Program-made: the position numbers and the translations under genes
Notes under the pieces: generated by a model
Databases searched by the model: none
Told to the model about the DNA's origin: nothing
The model's input: the letters and a program-made list of their open reading frames with translations, nothing else
Assembly (NCBI GenBank): GCA_023401595.1
Contig: JAEXDQ010000009.1
Span: forward strand, 1-64,000
DNA from: Spirochaetota bacterium
Lineage (GTDB): Bacteria; Spirochaetota; Spirochaetia; Sphaerochaetales; Sphaerochaetaceae
Direction of reading: 5' to 3'
DNA length: 64,000 bases
Part shown: piece by piece, positions 41,076 through 48,767 of the stretch
How the letters are laid out: every line of letters begins with the position of its first letter
Numbering within the stretch: the first letter of the stretch is position 1

Positions 41076-42557
41076 TCAATCCTGTACCATCAGGGATCGA
41101 CAACAGGCACGTCCTTGTTCAGTTATCTGAAAGAAACCCACCTCACGGCATTCCTCTATCAAGCCTTGGCTCATGGCCGGTTCAAGATGTTGCCAATAGA
41201 ATTCTCCGGCGTCGGCTTCATGGAAATAAGACTTCAGCTCCTCGGCGGTACGGGGTTCCCGCAGCAGATCGAGCAACCGCCTGAGATTTTCTTGCCCCCT
41301 CCTATGCGAACAATTCCTCTGATACAGCGTATCTGGCTCACTAACGGTCGCGGCATTCGATTCCGCTCCTGCGGCGGGAAAAACAAAATTGGGAACATGA
41401 ATCGTGGCCGTAAAAATGTGCCCCTCTTCAAATACGGGATCGGCCCCGCCATAGATTTTGCCATACTTGCGCATGTTTCTGATACCGGAACCAAGCTCGT
41501 CGGCATAACCGATCTCTCTCAGAAAACGGAGGATATTCGGGTTCTTGGGATGGGAGACCATCTGTACTTCGGGTATCATCGAATGTTCGGGCGCACTACT
41601 GTTTCTGATACATACGGAATCCTGGCCAATAACGACCTGCGCCATCATGGGATTTGAATAATCCCTGTGGGCGAGAAGATTACTGAACGCCTCCCTGAAA
41701 ATCAGACTGCGCAAACTCATCCGTCCGACCCCGTCGGTATAGAAAGGGTCGGGCAGATATTCACCGATGAACCACATCATCCGGTCATAGCTTTTCACTA
41801 TGTTCGTTTCAATGGTTTCACGGACATCATATCGGTCGACATTCTTCTTGCGCACAAGCAGGTCAACGGAAGAACAAGCGGAAACTGAACGCAAAGCGAC
41901 ATCCGTTCCCAAAAGCAGGACAGCTCCCATGGTCAGGCCTTTTTCCTTTGTCTCCGGATTTTCCCGGTACAGCCCCACGCTTTGAAGCAGTTGCAGATCA
42001 TCAAGCATTTTCCATGGATGATTGTCTCGGTTAACAATCGCCAGCTTCCTGCATTTTTGTATCGTTTCGCCATCCAAGGCATCCAGGGAAAGGTATGGCA
42101 GGATTCTATCCTCGACGGCCATCCCGTTTTTTCTGGCATATAGGGAAGCGACCGCCGCCTGATTCCTGGTAATATCGAAGTCTCCGCTCTCATTGCGATA
42201 AAACACCTTGCCTTTGTGCCGATGAACCAATCGACTTTCCGGTACGTTTACCGTCAAAATCGTCCTGTCTTCAATTTCATATTGTTCAAGTCGTAGCTGG
42301 ACAGGAGGATCCAGCAGATTCGGATTGTTCGCCTGTTCGACAAACTGCTGGCGAATCGCCACGATGTCCTCCCGCCCTACTCCGATAATTTCACCTGAGT
42401 CCTTCACCCCCAACAGCAAGACTCCTCCACATCCATTCAGAAACGCACAAATAGTTTCGAATGCATTTTCAGGAAACAGGAATCGTCCTGTCTTGAATTC
42501 CGTAATGAGATTCTCGCCCCGCGCTATTAGATTGAGAATGTCTTGCGTAGTATCCAT
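41076..42557 (-). CDS. Schlafen/AlbA_2-type ATP-binding regulator-like protein
   Basis: A 493-residue protein. Residues 10-130 are the AlbA_2 (Schlafen) domain: FKTGRFLFPENAFETICAFL, NGCGGVLLLGVKDSGEIIGV and the strand ILTVNVPESRLVHR. A middle domain of the HATPase_c_4 type follows (RSLIFREAFSNLLAHRDYSN, GSGIRNMRKYGK), then a winged-helix-like end (RRLLDLLREPRTAEELKSYF). Such proteins are predicted transcription regulators or ATP-binding stress proteins. GGAGTGGGGG precedes the ATG at 42557; the frame opens 12 codons earlier. Not linked to the neighbouring genes by function. Confidence 0.78.
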   Translation of the reverse strand: MDTTQDILNLIARGENLITEFKTGRFLFPENAFETICAFLNGCGGVLLLGVKDSGEIIGVGREDIVAIRQQFVEQANNPNLLDPPVQLRLEQYEIEDRTILTVNVPESRLVHRHKGKVFYRNESGDFDITRNQAAVASLYARKNGMAVEDRILPYLSLDALDGETIQKCRKLAIVNRDNHPWKMLDDLQLLQSVGLYRENPETKEKGLTMGAVLLLGTDVALRSVSACSSVDLLVRKKNVDRYDVRETIETNIVKSYDRMMWFIGEYLPDPFYTDGVGRMSLRSLIFREAFSNLLAHRDYSNPMMAQVVIGQDSVCIRNSSAPEHSMIPEVQMVSHPKNPNILRFLREIGYADELGSGIRNMRKYGKIYGGADPVFEEGHIFTATIHVPNFVFPAAGAESNAATVSEPDTLYQRNCSHRRGQENLRRLLDLLREPRTAEELKSYFHEADAGEFYWQHLEPAMSQGLIEECREVGFFQITEQGRACCRSLMVQD

Positions 42558-42728
42558 ACCCCCACTCCTGCTCCAACCATCAGCCTCGACCATCAGCTCT
42601 GCCGCCTGAATATCATGATACCAGCTATGTTACTCCACCGCTATCCCCTACTTGGCATACGCTCATTGAGGTATTGACGAATCGATATTCTTCTGCATAG
42701 TGAACGCGACATAGGCGGACAAAACAAA

Positions 42729-42771
42729 AGGGGCGTCGAAAAGTCATGCTGCATGGCTTCGCGACACCCCT
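42729..42771 (-). terminator. Rho-independent terminator of the transketolase operon
   Basis: Read on the minus strand, AGGGGTGTCG (42771-42762) pairs with CGACGCCCCT (42738-42729) with one mismatch, followed by TTTGTTTT. It lies 26 bp after the stop of the C-terminal transketolase gene. Confidence 0.85.
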
Positions 42772-42796
42772 GAATCATCATATCGGTGATGAAAGG

Positions 42797-43741
42797 CTAT
42801 TTCATCAGACCTTCCACCATTTCAACCATGTGTTCGGCGGTGAATCCAAAAGACTCCGCCAGATATCCCAGCTTACCGACTTCTCCGAACCGTTCGCCGA
42901 CATTCATGAAGTCCATCCTGGTCGGACAAGTCCGGGCCAGATGAGCTGCGACAGCCTCGCCCACGCCGCCTGCGTACCGTCCATTTTCACAGACCAGCAG
43001 CTTCCCGCACTTCTTCGCGGCTTTCTCTATCAACGCCGTATCAAGCGGCTTGATGGTGTGCAGGTCAATCAGCATGGCGTCGATACCCTTCGCCGACAAC
43101 GCTTCAACGGCCTTCACAGCTGTATTGACCATTACTTCGCCGGTAGCGACGATGGCGACATCAGCGCCATCCTTCAGTACGATACCCTTGCCAAGCTCGA
43201 TTTTCGTCCCTGCCGGATACCGGTGGGTGATTCCTTTACGGGCTATGCGAGTATAGGAGCTCTTGCCGGTATCATACGCCTGACGGACCAGTTCGTAGCA
43301 GCTCTGGGCGTCGGAAGGCTCTATCACGATGATATCGGGAACCTGGCGCATCAGGGCGATGTCCTCGAACGGCATATGAGTCCCGCCGTTGAGCTGGGCG
43401 GTGATACCGGGGTCGGTGCCGATCAGATGCACCCGCTGACGGGCGTACCCAACGGAAAGGAACCACTGGTCGTAGGCCCTGCGGCTGGAGAAACAGCCGA
43501 AGCTGTGGGCGAATGGAACCATCCCCATCGACGACAGACCGGCGGCGACACCGACCATATTGGCTTCGGCGATACCGCAGTCGAAAAACCGGTCGGGATA
43601 CAGTTTCTTGAAAGAACCGGATCCCAGACAACTGACAAGATCGGCATCCAGCATCACGATTTCAGGATGCTCAGCGGCAAGATCGTTGATAGCCGCCATC
43701 ATAGCTTCCTTCATATGGCTCAAATCGCTAGTGTCTCTCAT
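42797..43741 (-). CDS. Transketolase, C-terminal half
   Basis: A 314-residue protein covering the pyrimidine-binding and C-terminal domains of transketolase. Visible are the catalytic Glu region DCGIAEANMVGVAAGLSSMG (about 56-75), SFGCFSSRRAYDQW, the phosphate-site IEPSDAQSC and VATGEVMVNTAV. It needs the N-terminal half encoded just upstream; the genes overlap by 4 bp (ATGA). Split transketolases are usual in many anaerobes. Together they transfer two-carbon units between sugar phosphates using thiamine diphosphate. Confidence 0.92.
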   Translation of the reverse strand: MRDTSDLSHMKEAMMAAINDLAAEHPEIVMLDADLVSCLGSGSFKKLYPDRFFDCGIAEANMVGVAAGLSSMGMVPFAHSFGCFSSRRAYDQWFLSVGYARQRVHLIGTDPGITAQLNGGTHMPFEDIALMRQVPDIIVIEPSDAQSCYELVRQAYDTGKSSYTRIARKGITHRYPAGTKIELGKGIVLKDGADVAIVATGEVMVNTAVKAVEALSAKGIDAMLIDLHTIKPLDTALIEKAAKKCGKLLVCENGRYAGGVGEAVAAHLARTCPTRMDFMNVGERFGEVGKLGYLAESFGFTAEHMVEMVEGLMK

Positions 43742-44583
43742 ACGTTGCCCCCTTTGCTCCGAGCTTCTAGTTCCGCGATAGCTTTCTCGGCGGCTTCGCT
43801 GTCGAACGCCATGCTATGGTTCGCGGCGATACCCTCTCCAGGAATGAAGCCCTTGGACTTGACGGTATCCAGTATGATCATGCTGGGGCGGTCGACGACG
43901 GCCTTCGCCTTCTCAATCGCACCGGCGATCTGGTTGAAATCGTGTCCGCAGATGCGCTGGACATGCCAGTTGAACCCAAGCCAACGGGTATCGATATTGT
44001 CCATGCTGACGATGTCTTCAGTCCAGCCGTCGAGCTGAAGCCTGTTGAAATCGGTGAACGCAATCAAATTCCCGAGTTTCCACTGAGCAGCCGTTTCCGC
44101 GGCTTCCCAGACCTGGCCTTCCTGGCTTTCGCCATCGCCAATGATCAGGAACGTCCTCGCGTCAAGCTTGCGGAGCTTCTGTCCGAGGGCGATACCTACG
44201 GCTGCGGAAGCACCCTGCCCCAACGAACCGGTAGTGAAATCAACACCGGGGGTCTTGTTCATGTCGCAATGGCTGGGAAGGTTGGTACCTCCCTGATTCA
44301 GCGTCTGGAGCCAATTCTCAGGGAAATAGCCTTTCGACGCCAAGGTTGCGTAGACCGCAGGGCCGGCATGGCCTTTTGAACAGACCAAACGGTCGCGGTC
44401 GAATTTCTTCGGATCAGAAGGATCGATACGCATCTCATGGTAATACAGATACGTCAACAGTTCGATGATTGACATGCTACCGCCGATATGGCCGGAACCT
44501 AGGTGACCGATCTCCCGGATCGTCAACTTGCGAAGTTCCAACGCCTGGGCCTGCAACTTGCCAAATGTTTGGGCATCAAGCAT
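43738..44583 (-). CDS. Transketolase, N-terminal half
   Basis: A 281-residue protein with the thiamine diphosphate site of transketolase: GSGHIGGSMSIIELLTYLYY near the start, SKGHAGPAVYATLASKGYFP, GSLGQGASAAVGIALGQKLR and the metal motif GDGESQEGQVWEAAETAAQW with FTDFNRLQLDG. The split partner follows with a 4-bp overlap, so both halves are made in equal amounts. Operon also likely includes the class II aldolase 88 bp upstream. Confidence 0.93.
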   Translation of the reverse strand: MLDAQTFGKLQAQALELRKLTIREIGHLGSGHIGGSMSIIELLTYLYYHEMRIDPSDPKKFDRDRLVCSKGHAGPAVYATLASKGYFPENWLQTLNQGGTNLPSHCDMNKTPGVDFTTGSLGQGASAAVGIALGQKLRKLDARTFLIIGDGESQEGQVWEAAETAAQWKLGNLIAFTDFNRLQLDGWTEDIVSMDNIDTRWLGFNWHVQRICGHDFNQIAGAIEKAKAVVDRPSMIILDTVKSKGFIPGEGIAANHSMAFDSEAAEKAIAELEARSKGGNV

Positions 44584-44671
44584 CTTTATTCTCCTCTTTT
44601 AGGCCCTGTATCACAGAACCTTGCTATACGATAATACATAATCCGGTTCAGTCTCCGCCGTCCGGAATCCA

Positions 44672-45334
44672 TCATTTCTTCATGGCTGACAACGCTTCAC
44701 ATTCCGCATCGTCCAGGCTTTTCACCACACATCCGCCGTTCGCCATCGTCTGGGTGATGACGGACATCCGGGCCGCGTTCTCCAAAACCTCGACCCGGTC
44801 AAAGGCCTTGAGCAACGTCGGACCGACAGCAAGCACCCCGTGGTTCTCCATCAACAGTACATCGCATCGCCTCGCCGCATCGGAAACCGCCAAGGCAAGC
44901 TCCTGGGAGCCCATCCGATAATATGGAACCAAAACGGGTTCCCCAAGAACGAACCATGACTCTCCGATCAGACGAGTATTCAACGCAAGGAAACCATCCG
45001 GCTTCCTGATCGTCGTAAACGCCGTGGCATAACAAGGATGGGCATGAACCACCGCGTCGATATCGGGACGATTGAGCAACGTAAGCCGATGCATCTCGCA
45101 TTCAATGCTGAGTTTCAGATGAGGGGTCAGATTCTTTCCATCCAAAGTCACCACGGCGATGGTGTCGGCGGCAAGACAGGCTTTATCCAAAGAAGAGGGA
45201 GTAATGCAGAACAACTCGTCATTTAACCTAAGACTGATATTTCCGCCGCTCGTAGTAGTCAGCCCGGTCCTATACAGACGAGCCATGCATTCCGCAACTT
45301 CACTCCTCTGTCGCTCGAATTCACTGAAATCCAT
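44672..45334 (-). CDS. Class II aldolase/adducin-family sugar-phosphate enzyme
   Basis: A 220-residue zinc enzyme of the fuculose-phosphate aldolase fold. TTTSGGNISLRL (about 27-38) binds phosphate, HAHPCYATAF (about 97-106) gives two zinc His, and ENHGVLAVGP (about 160) gives a third. The Glu in IECEMHR is the likely catalytic acid. It could be an L-fuculose- or L-rhamnulose-phosphate aldolase or a ribulose-phosphate epimerase; the sequence alone does not decide. AGGAG precedes the ATG. It lies upstream of the split transketolase on the same strand, suggesting linked pentose or deoxysugar metabolism. Confidence 0.85.
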   Translation of the reverse strand: MDFSEFERQRSEVAECMARLYRTGLTTTSGGNISLRLNDELFCITPSSLDKACLAADTIAVVTLDGKNLTPHLKLSIECEMHRLTLLNRPDIDAVVHAHPCYATAFTTIRKPDGFLALNTRLIGESWFVLGEPVLVPYYRMGSQELALAVSDAARRCDVLLMENHGVLAVGPTLLKAFDRVEVLENAARMSVITQTMANGGCVVKSLDDAECEALSAMKK

Positions 45335-45652
45335 CTACAGCTCCTATTCCGCCCCAACACCCCGACTGCCGTCGAATTCACTATCGAACTGGGCTTTACG
45401 ACCAGCCGCCTTTACTACTATATCATATCGGACGATGATAGCGGAGAGACATTTTATGTTTCTTCTCCCCCTCGCTGGACAACCTCGACGAAACAGAGCC
45501 ATCGCCCCATATCCGGACTCGTCCCCATGCAGCGTAACCATCGACACCAAAGACGGACCTATCAAATTCATGTCAGACGTACGACGTCTTCAAGACTGCC
45601 ACTTTTGGAGCGGTAGTGTCAATTCTCCAGATACCCCTACCGGCCTTCCCTA
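45335..45652. other. Non-coding stretch between the divergent aldolase and proS genes
   Basis: No gene is supported here. It is the first half of a 665-bp intergenic region. The proS reading frame stays open through most of it, but the translation is low-complexity and repeat-derived, so it is not coding. The aldolase promoter must lie here, but I cannot place it. Confidence 0.5.
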
Positions 45653-45702
45653 TCGGTACGGCAATCCTGCCGAGACACAGAGATACAGCCATTCTTCGAG
45701 CC
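45653..45702. repeat. 50-bp direct repeat, copy 1
   Basis: TCGGTACGGCAATCCTG...AGATACAGCCATTCTTCG with three differences from copy 2 (45857-45906), 204 bp apart. Between the copies lies low-complexity, Arg/Ala/Gly-coding-like DNA with no gene. The pair may be a remnant of a mobile or dispersed repeat. Confidence 0.85.
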
Positions 45703-45856
45703 TACGGCGAAGCCGGAACGACACGAGGCAAGACCGCGAGGAGACGGCAGCGCCCAAGCACGGCGTTGACGAAACAACGCTGGATTGTGGTGTTCCGGCG
45801 AGCCCCGGCGAAGAAGAATGACGGACAGATTAAGGAACAACGGGATCGACAGTACT

Positions 45857-45906
45857 TCGGTACGGCAATCCTGTTGAGACGCAGAGATACAGCCATTCTT
45901 CGAGCC
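45857..45906. repeat. 50-bp direct repeat, copy 2
   Basis: It differs from copy 1 at three positions (CCG/TTG and A/G changes). It ends 8 bp before the proS -35 box, so it touches the promoter and could affect proS expression. Confidence 0.85.
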
Positions 45907-45913
45907 GGTTGCC

Positions 45914-45942
45914 TTGAGAAGATACGGACGTTCTGCTACAAT
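45914..45942 (+). promoter_or_regulatory. proS promoter
   Basis: TTGAGA (45914-45919), 17 bases, TACAAT (45937-45942) with the extended element TGC just before the -10. Start near 45949, about 50 nt ahead of the ATG at 46000. Confidence 0.8.
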
Positions 45943-45999
45943 GCGGCAGAGTACGGACCATCCCGAAACGTCCGTGGTATCCAGAGGAGAATCATCGTC

Positions 46000-47760
46000 A
46001 TGAGAATGTCCACTTTTTTTTCACGTACCCTTCGCGAAGCACCCAACGGCGCCGACTGCAAAGGATATGAATATCTGCTTCGCGCAGGCTATATCCGCCA
46101 GATGGGCGCGGGAATCTTTTCCCTGCTGCCGCTCGGTTTTCGCAGTGCGAAAAAAATCGAAGCCGTCATCCGCGAGGAAATGAACGGAATCGGGGGACAG
46201 GAAATCCTCATGCCGCTAGTGAACCCCGCGGACATCTGGAAAGAAACCGGTAGATACTACAGCATCGACAAGGAGATGAGCCGCTTCCAGGATCGCGTAG
46301 GCCGCGACATGGTACTGGCGATGACCCACGAAGAGGCGGTCACCGACGTCGCCCGCGGGGAGATAGACAGTTACAAAAGGCTACCGCAGCTGGTCTACCA
46401 GATTCAGACAAAATGGCGCGACGACCCCCGTCCGCGCGCTGGGCTGATCAGGGTCCGCGAGTTCACCATGAAGGATAGCTACAGCTTCGATCGCGATGTG
46501 GCGGGACTGGAAAAGCAGTACAAGGCGCACTATGCCGCATACTTCAGGATTTTTTCCCGTTGCGGGCTTCCTGCGATCGCCGTCGGCTCAGACAGCGGAA
46601 TGATGGGCGGTAAAGTCGCCCATGAATACATGTACCTCTCCCCCATCGGGGAAGACACCATCATCACCTGCCCCGAATGTGGCTACACCGCGAACAGGCA
46701 GGTCGCGACTTTTAAAAAGACCTACTACCCAGCCGACCAGCTTCCAACCGAAAAGGTCGCGACTCCCGAAGCCAAGACTATCGAAGAGTTGTGCGATTTT
46801 CTCAAAATCCAGCCGACCCAGACTGCGAAAGCGCTCTTCATGGTCGGGACGTTCGTCAATCCGGAAACCGGCGAGGAACATGAAAAACTGATCGTCGGCC
46901 TGATCCGCGGAGATATGGACGTAGAAGAAAACAAGCTACAGAACGCGGCGAGGGCGAACGGCCTTCGTCCCGCCCATGTCGATGAAATCAGAGCCGCAGG
47001 CATGGAGCCGGGATTCGGTTCGCCGATCGGAGCAAAGGACGGAATCATCGTCATCGTCGACGACAGCGTGGCGCAGTCGAACAATCTGGTCGCCGGGGCG
47101 AATCAGGAAGGCTACCACCTGCTCAACACGAACTATGGACGGGACTATCAGGGAACCGTCGCGGATATCGCATCGGCGGCGGCAGGCTATATCTGCCCCG
47201 TCTGCGGCAAACCGCTGGCCGCCAGCAAGGGCGTCGAAGTCGGCAACATATTCCAGCTCGGCACCCGGTACAGCGAAAGCATGGGATGCTACTACCAGGA
47301 CGAAGACGGCGTCCGCAAACCAGTAATCATGGGTTCGTATGGTATCGGCGTCGGCCGGTTGCTCGCCTGCCTTGCGGAGGAATACAACGATGAGAACGGC
47401 TTGAAGCTGCCTATTTCAGTCGCTCCGTACCAGGTGCATCTGGTCAGTCTCGTGAAAGACGCGGAGGTAGGTGAGAAAATCTACAACGATTTGCAGGCCG
47501 CGGGAATCGAAGTCCTGTACGATGACCGCAAGGAATCAGCCGGAGTCAAGTTCGCAGACGCCGACCTGATGGGACTTCCCATACGGATGACGATCGGCAA
47601 TCGATCCCTCAAGGAGGGCAAGGTCGAGATCAAGCTCCGCAACAATCTTGAGGAGACCCTCAATCTCGACCTCGACGGACTCGCACAGGAGGTCAAGGAC
47701 CTGGTCGCGAAGATGCAGGGAGCAATCGATGCGAACATAGTCCACAAGGAACTGGACTGA
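46000..47760 (+). CDS. proS: Prolyl-tRNA synthetase (bacterial type with editing insert)
   Basis: A 586-residue class II synthetase. Motif 1 begins near GGQEILMPLVNPADIWKETG, motif 2 at KWRDDPRPRAGLIRVREFTM, motif 3 near GSYGIGVGRLLACLAEEY. Between them lies the INS editing domain (about 225-400), which removes mischarged alanine, flanked by the CPECG and CPVCG zinc-like pairs. The C-terminal anticodon-binding domain is PISVAPYQVHLVSLVKDAEV onward. Start at ATG 46000, behind AGAGGAG; the long upstream open frame reads through the repeats and is spurious. Convergent with the ankyrin gene. Confidence 0.96.
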   Translation: MRMSTFFSRTLREAPNGADCKGYEYLLRAGYIRQMGAGIFSLLPLGFRSAKKIEAVIREEMNGIGGQEILMPLVNPADIWKETGRYYSIDKEMSRFQDRVGRDMVLAMTHEEAVTDVARGEIDSYKRLPQLVYQIQTKWRDDPRPRAGLIRVREFTMKDSYSFDRDVAGLEKQYKAHYAAYFRIFSRCGLPAIAVGSDSGMMGGKVAHEYMYLSPIGEDTIITCPECGYTANRQVATFKKTYYPADQLPTEKVATPEAKTIEELCDFLKIQPTQTAKALFMVGTFVNPETGEEHEKLIVGLIRGDMDVEENKLQNAARANGLRPAHVDEIRAAGMEPGFGSPIGAKDGIIVIVDDSVAQSNNLVAGANQEGYHLLNTNYGRDYQGTVADIASAAAGYICPVCGKPLAASKGVEVGNIFQLGTRYSESMGCYYQDEDGVRKPVIMGSYGIGVGRLLACLAEEYNDENGLKLPISVAPYQVHLVSLVKDAEVGEKIYNDLQAAGIEVLYDDRKESAGVKFADADLMGLPIRMTIGNRSLKEGKVEIKLRNNLEETLNLDLDGLAQEVKDLVAKMQGAIDANIVHKELD

Positions 47761-47793
47761 CTACCGGTTCCACTCGAACCCTACGATGCAAGC

Positions 47794-47841
47794 CTGCCGC
47801 ATATGGTGTCCTCAAGGACATGACTGTGCGGCAGTTTTTTT
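47794..47841 (+). terminator. Rho-independent terminator of proS
   Basis: CTGCCGCA (47794-47801) and TGCGGCAG (47827-47834), with an inner GTCC/GGAC stem, are followed by TTTTTTT. Confidence 0.95.
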
Positions 47842-47849
47842 AATCTTAG

Positions 47850-47890
47850 GAAGAACTGCTTGCATATTAAGTAGTTCTTCTGTCGTTTTT
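47850..47890 (+). terminator. Second terminator after proS
   Basis: GAAGAACT (about 47852-47859) pairs with AGTTCTTC around an AT-rich loop, followed by TGTCGTTTTT. It backs up the proS terminator 20 bp upstream. Confidence 0.75.
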
Positions 47891-47968
47891 CTGTATATCG
47901 CCCCCCACTCGAACAAATGTCCTCCATATGCCCATTGACCGTGCATACGGCAAACCATACGGCGTCGC

Positions 47969-48003
47969 CATATAAAAACCCCCATCCTTCACAGAATGGA
48001 GGT
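47969..48003 (-). terminator. Terminator of the ankyrin gene
   Basis: On the minus strand CCTCCAT and ATGGGGG (one G-U pair) form a stem followed by TTTTTAT, 48 bp after the ankyrin stop. Confidence 0.75.
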
Positions 48004-48050
48004 CTCCTTGATGAGAATGGACGCCGATACCAGGAAAAAAACGGAAACGA

Positions 48051-48563
48051 TTAGTTCGCGCCGAGCTTCTTCAACTGGTTGATGATGTAGGTCCGCTGCG
48101 CGGCCTTCGCATATTCAAGGACGGAATGGCCCTGATAGTCGCGGGCGTTGACATCGGCGCCGGCCTTGATCAGAGCGGAAATGACCCTGGTCTCAGGGTT
48201 CGACATGACGGCCATGATCAACGCGGTCTCACCGAGATAGTTGCGGGCGTTCAAGTCAGCGCCAACTGCGAGCAACGCTTCGATGACCTTCGGATTGGTG
48301 GACTTGTTGGCGGCGAGGTGAAGGGAATTTGACCGATATTTCGGCTCGGCTTCAACAATGTCCGCACCGGCGCCCAGCAATGCGTTCAACACCGGAACAC
48401 TCGGATTGTACTGAGACGCAAGCATGACGGGAGTCAGTCCCCATTCATTCTGACAATGGATGTCAGCCCCCTTGTCCAGCAGTTCCTTGATTTCCTTCGC
48501 TTTTGTAGCGGAAACAGCCGCTGCAAGCAATTTTTTGTTCAAAGCTTCTACATTACGAGGCAT
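48051..48563 (-). CDS. Ankyrin-repeat protein
   Basis: A 170-residue cytoplasmic protein with about four ankyrin repeats: LLDKGADIHCQNEWGLTPVM, LLGAGADIVEAEPKYRSNSL, LLAVGADLNARNYLGETALI and LIKAGADVNARDYQGHSVLE. The GAD-NAR turns and TPLH-like motifs are clear. Ankyrin domains bind other proteins; no partner is suggested by the neighbours. GGAGGAGG precedes the ATG. Sphaerochaeta-type genomes encode several single-domain proteins of this kind. Confidence 0.93.
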   Translation of the reverse strand: MPRNVEALNKKLLAAAVSATKAKEIKELLDKGADIHCQNEWGLTPVMLASQYNPSVPVLNALLGAGADIVEAEPKYRSNSLHLAANKSTNPKVIEALLAVGADLNARNYLGETALIMAVMSNPETRVISALIKAGADVNARDYQGHSVLEYAKAAQRTYIINQLKKLGAN

Positions 48564-48767
48564 ATGGCACCTCCTCCTTACAGTTTTCTTACACGGAACG
48601 GTACCTCTAGTATCATACTAATCCTCAGCGGGGTAAAGAGTTTCTCATCTGAAAAAAGAAAGAAATCACTGTTTTTCTACGATTTTCCGTATATTGGAGG
48701 TAAAATGTATAGAAATGGCAGAACAAACGATCTTACAACCGATGTCCTCGAGTCCGTCACAGGACGG

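Noticed and set aside
42746..44038. A 430-residue open frame on the plus strand
   Set aside because: Opposite the transketolase genes; contains no family motif.
45616..45999. N-terminal extension of proS by 128 residues
   Set aside because: The extension reads through two direct repeats and the promoter, is Arg-rich and unlike any synthetase; AGAGGAG before 46000 fixes the start.
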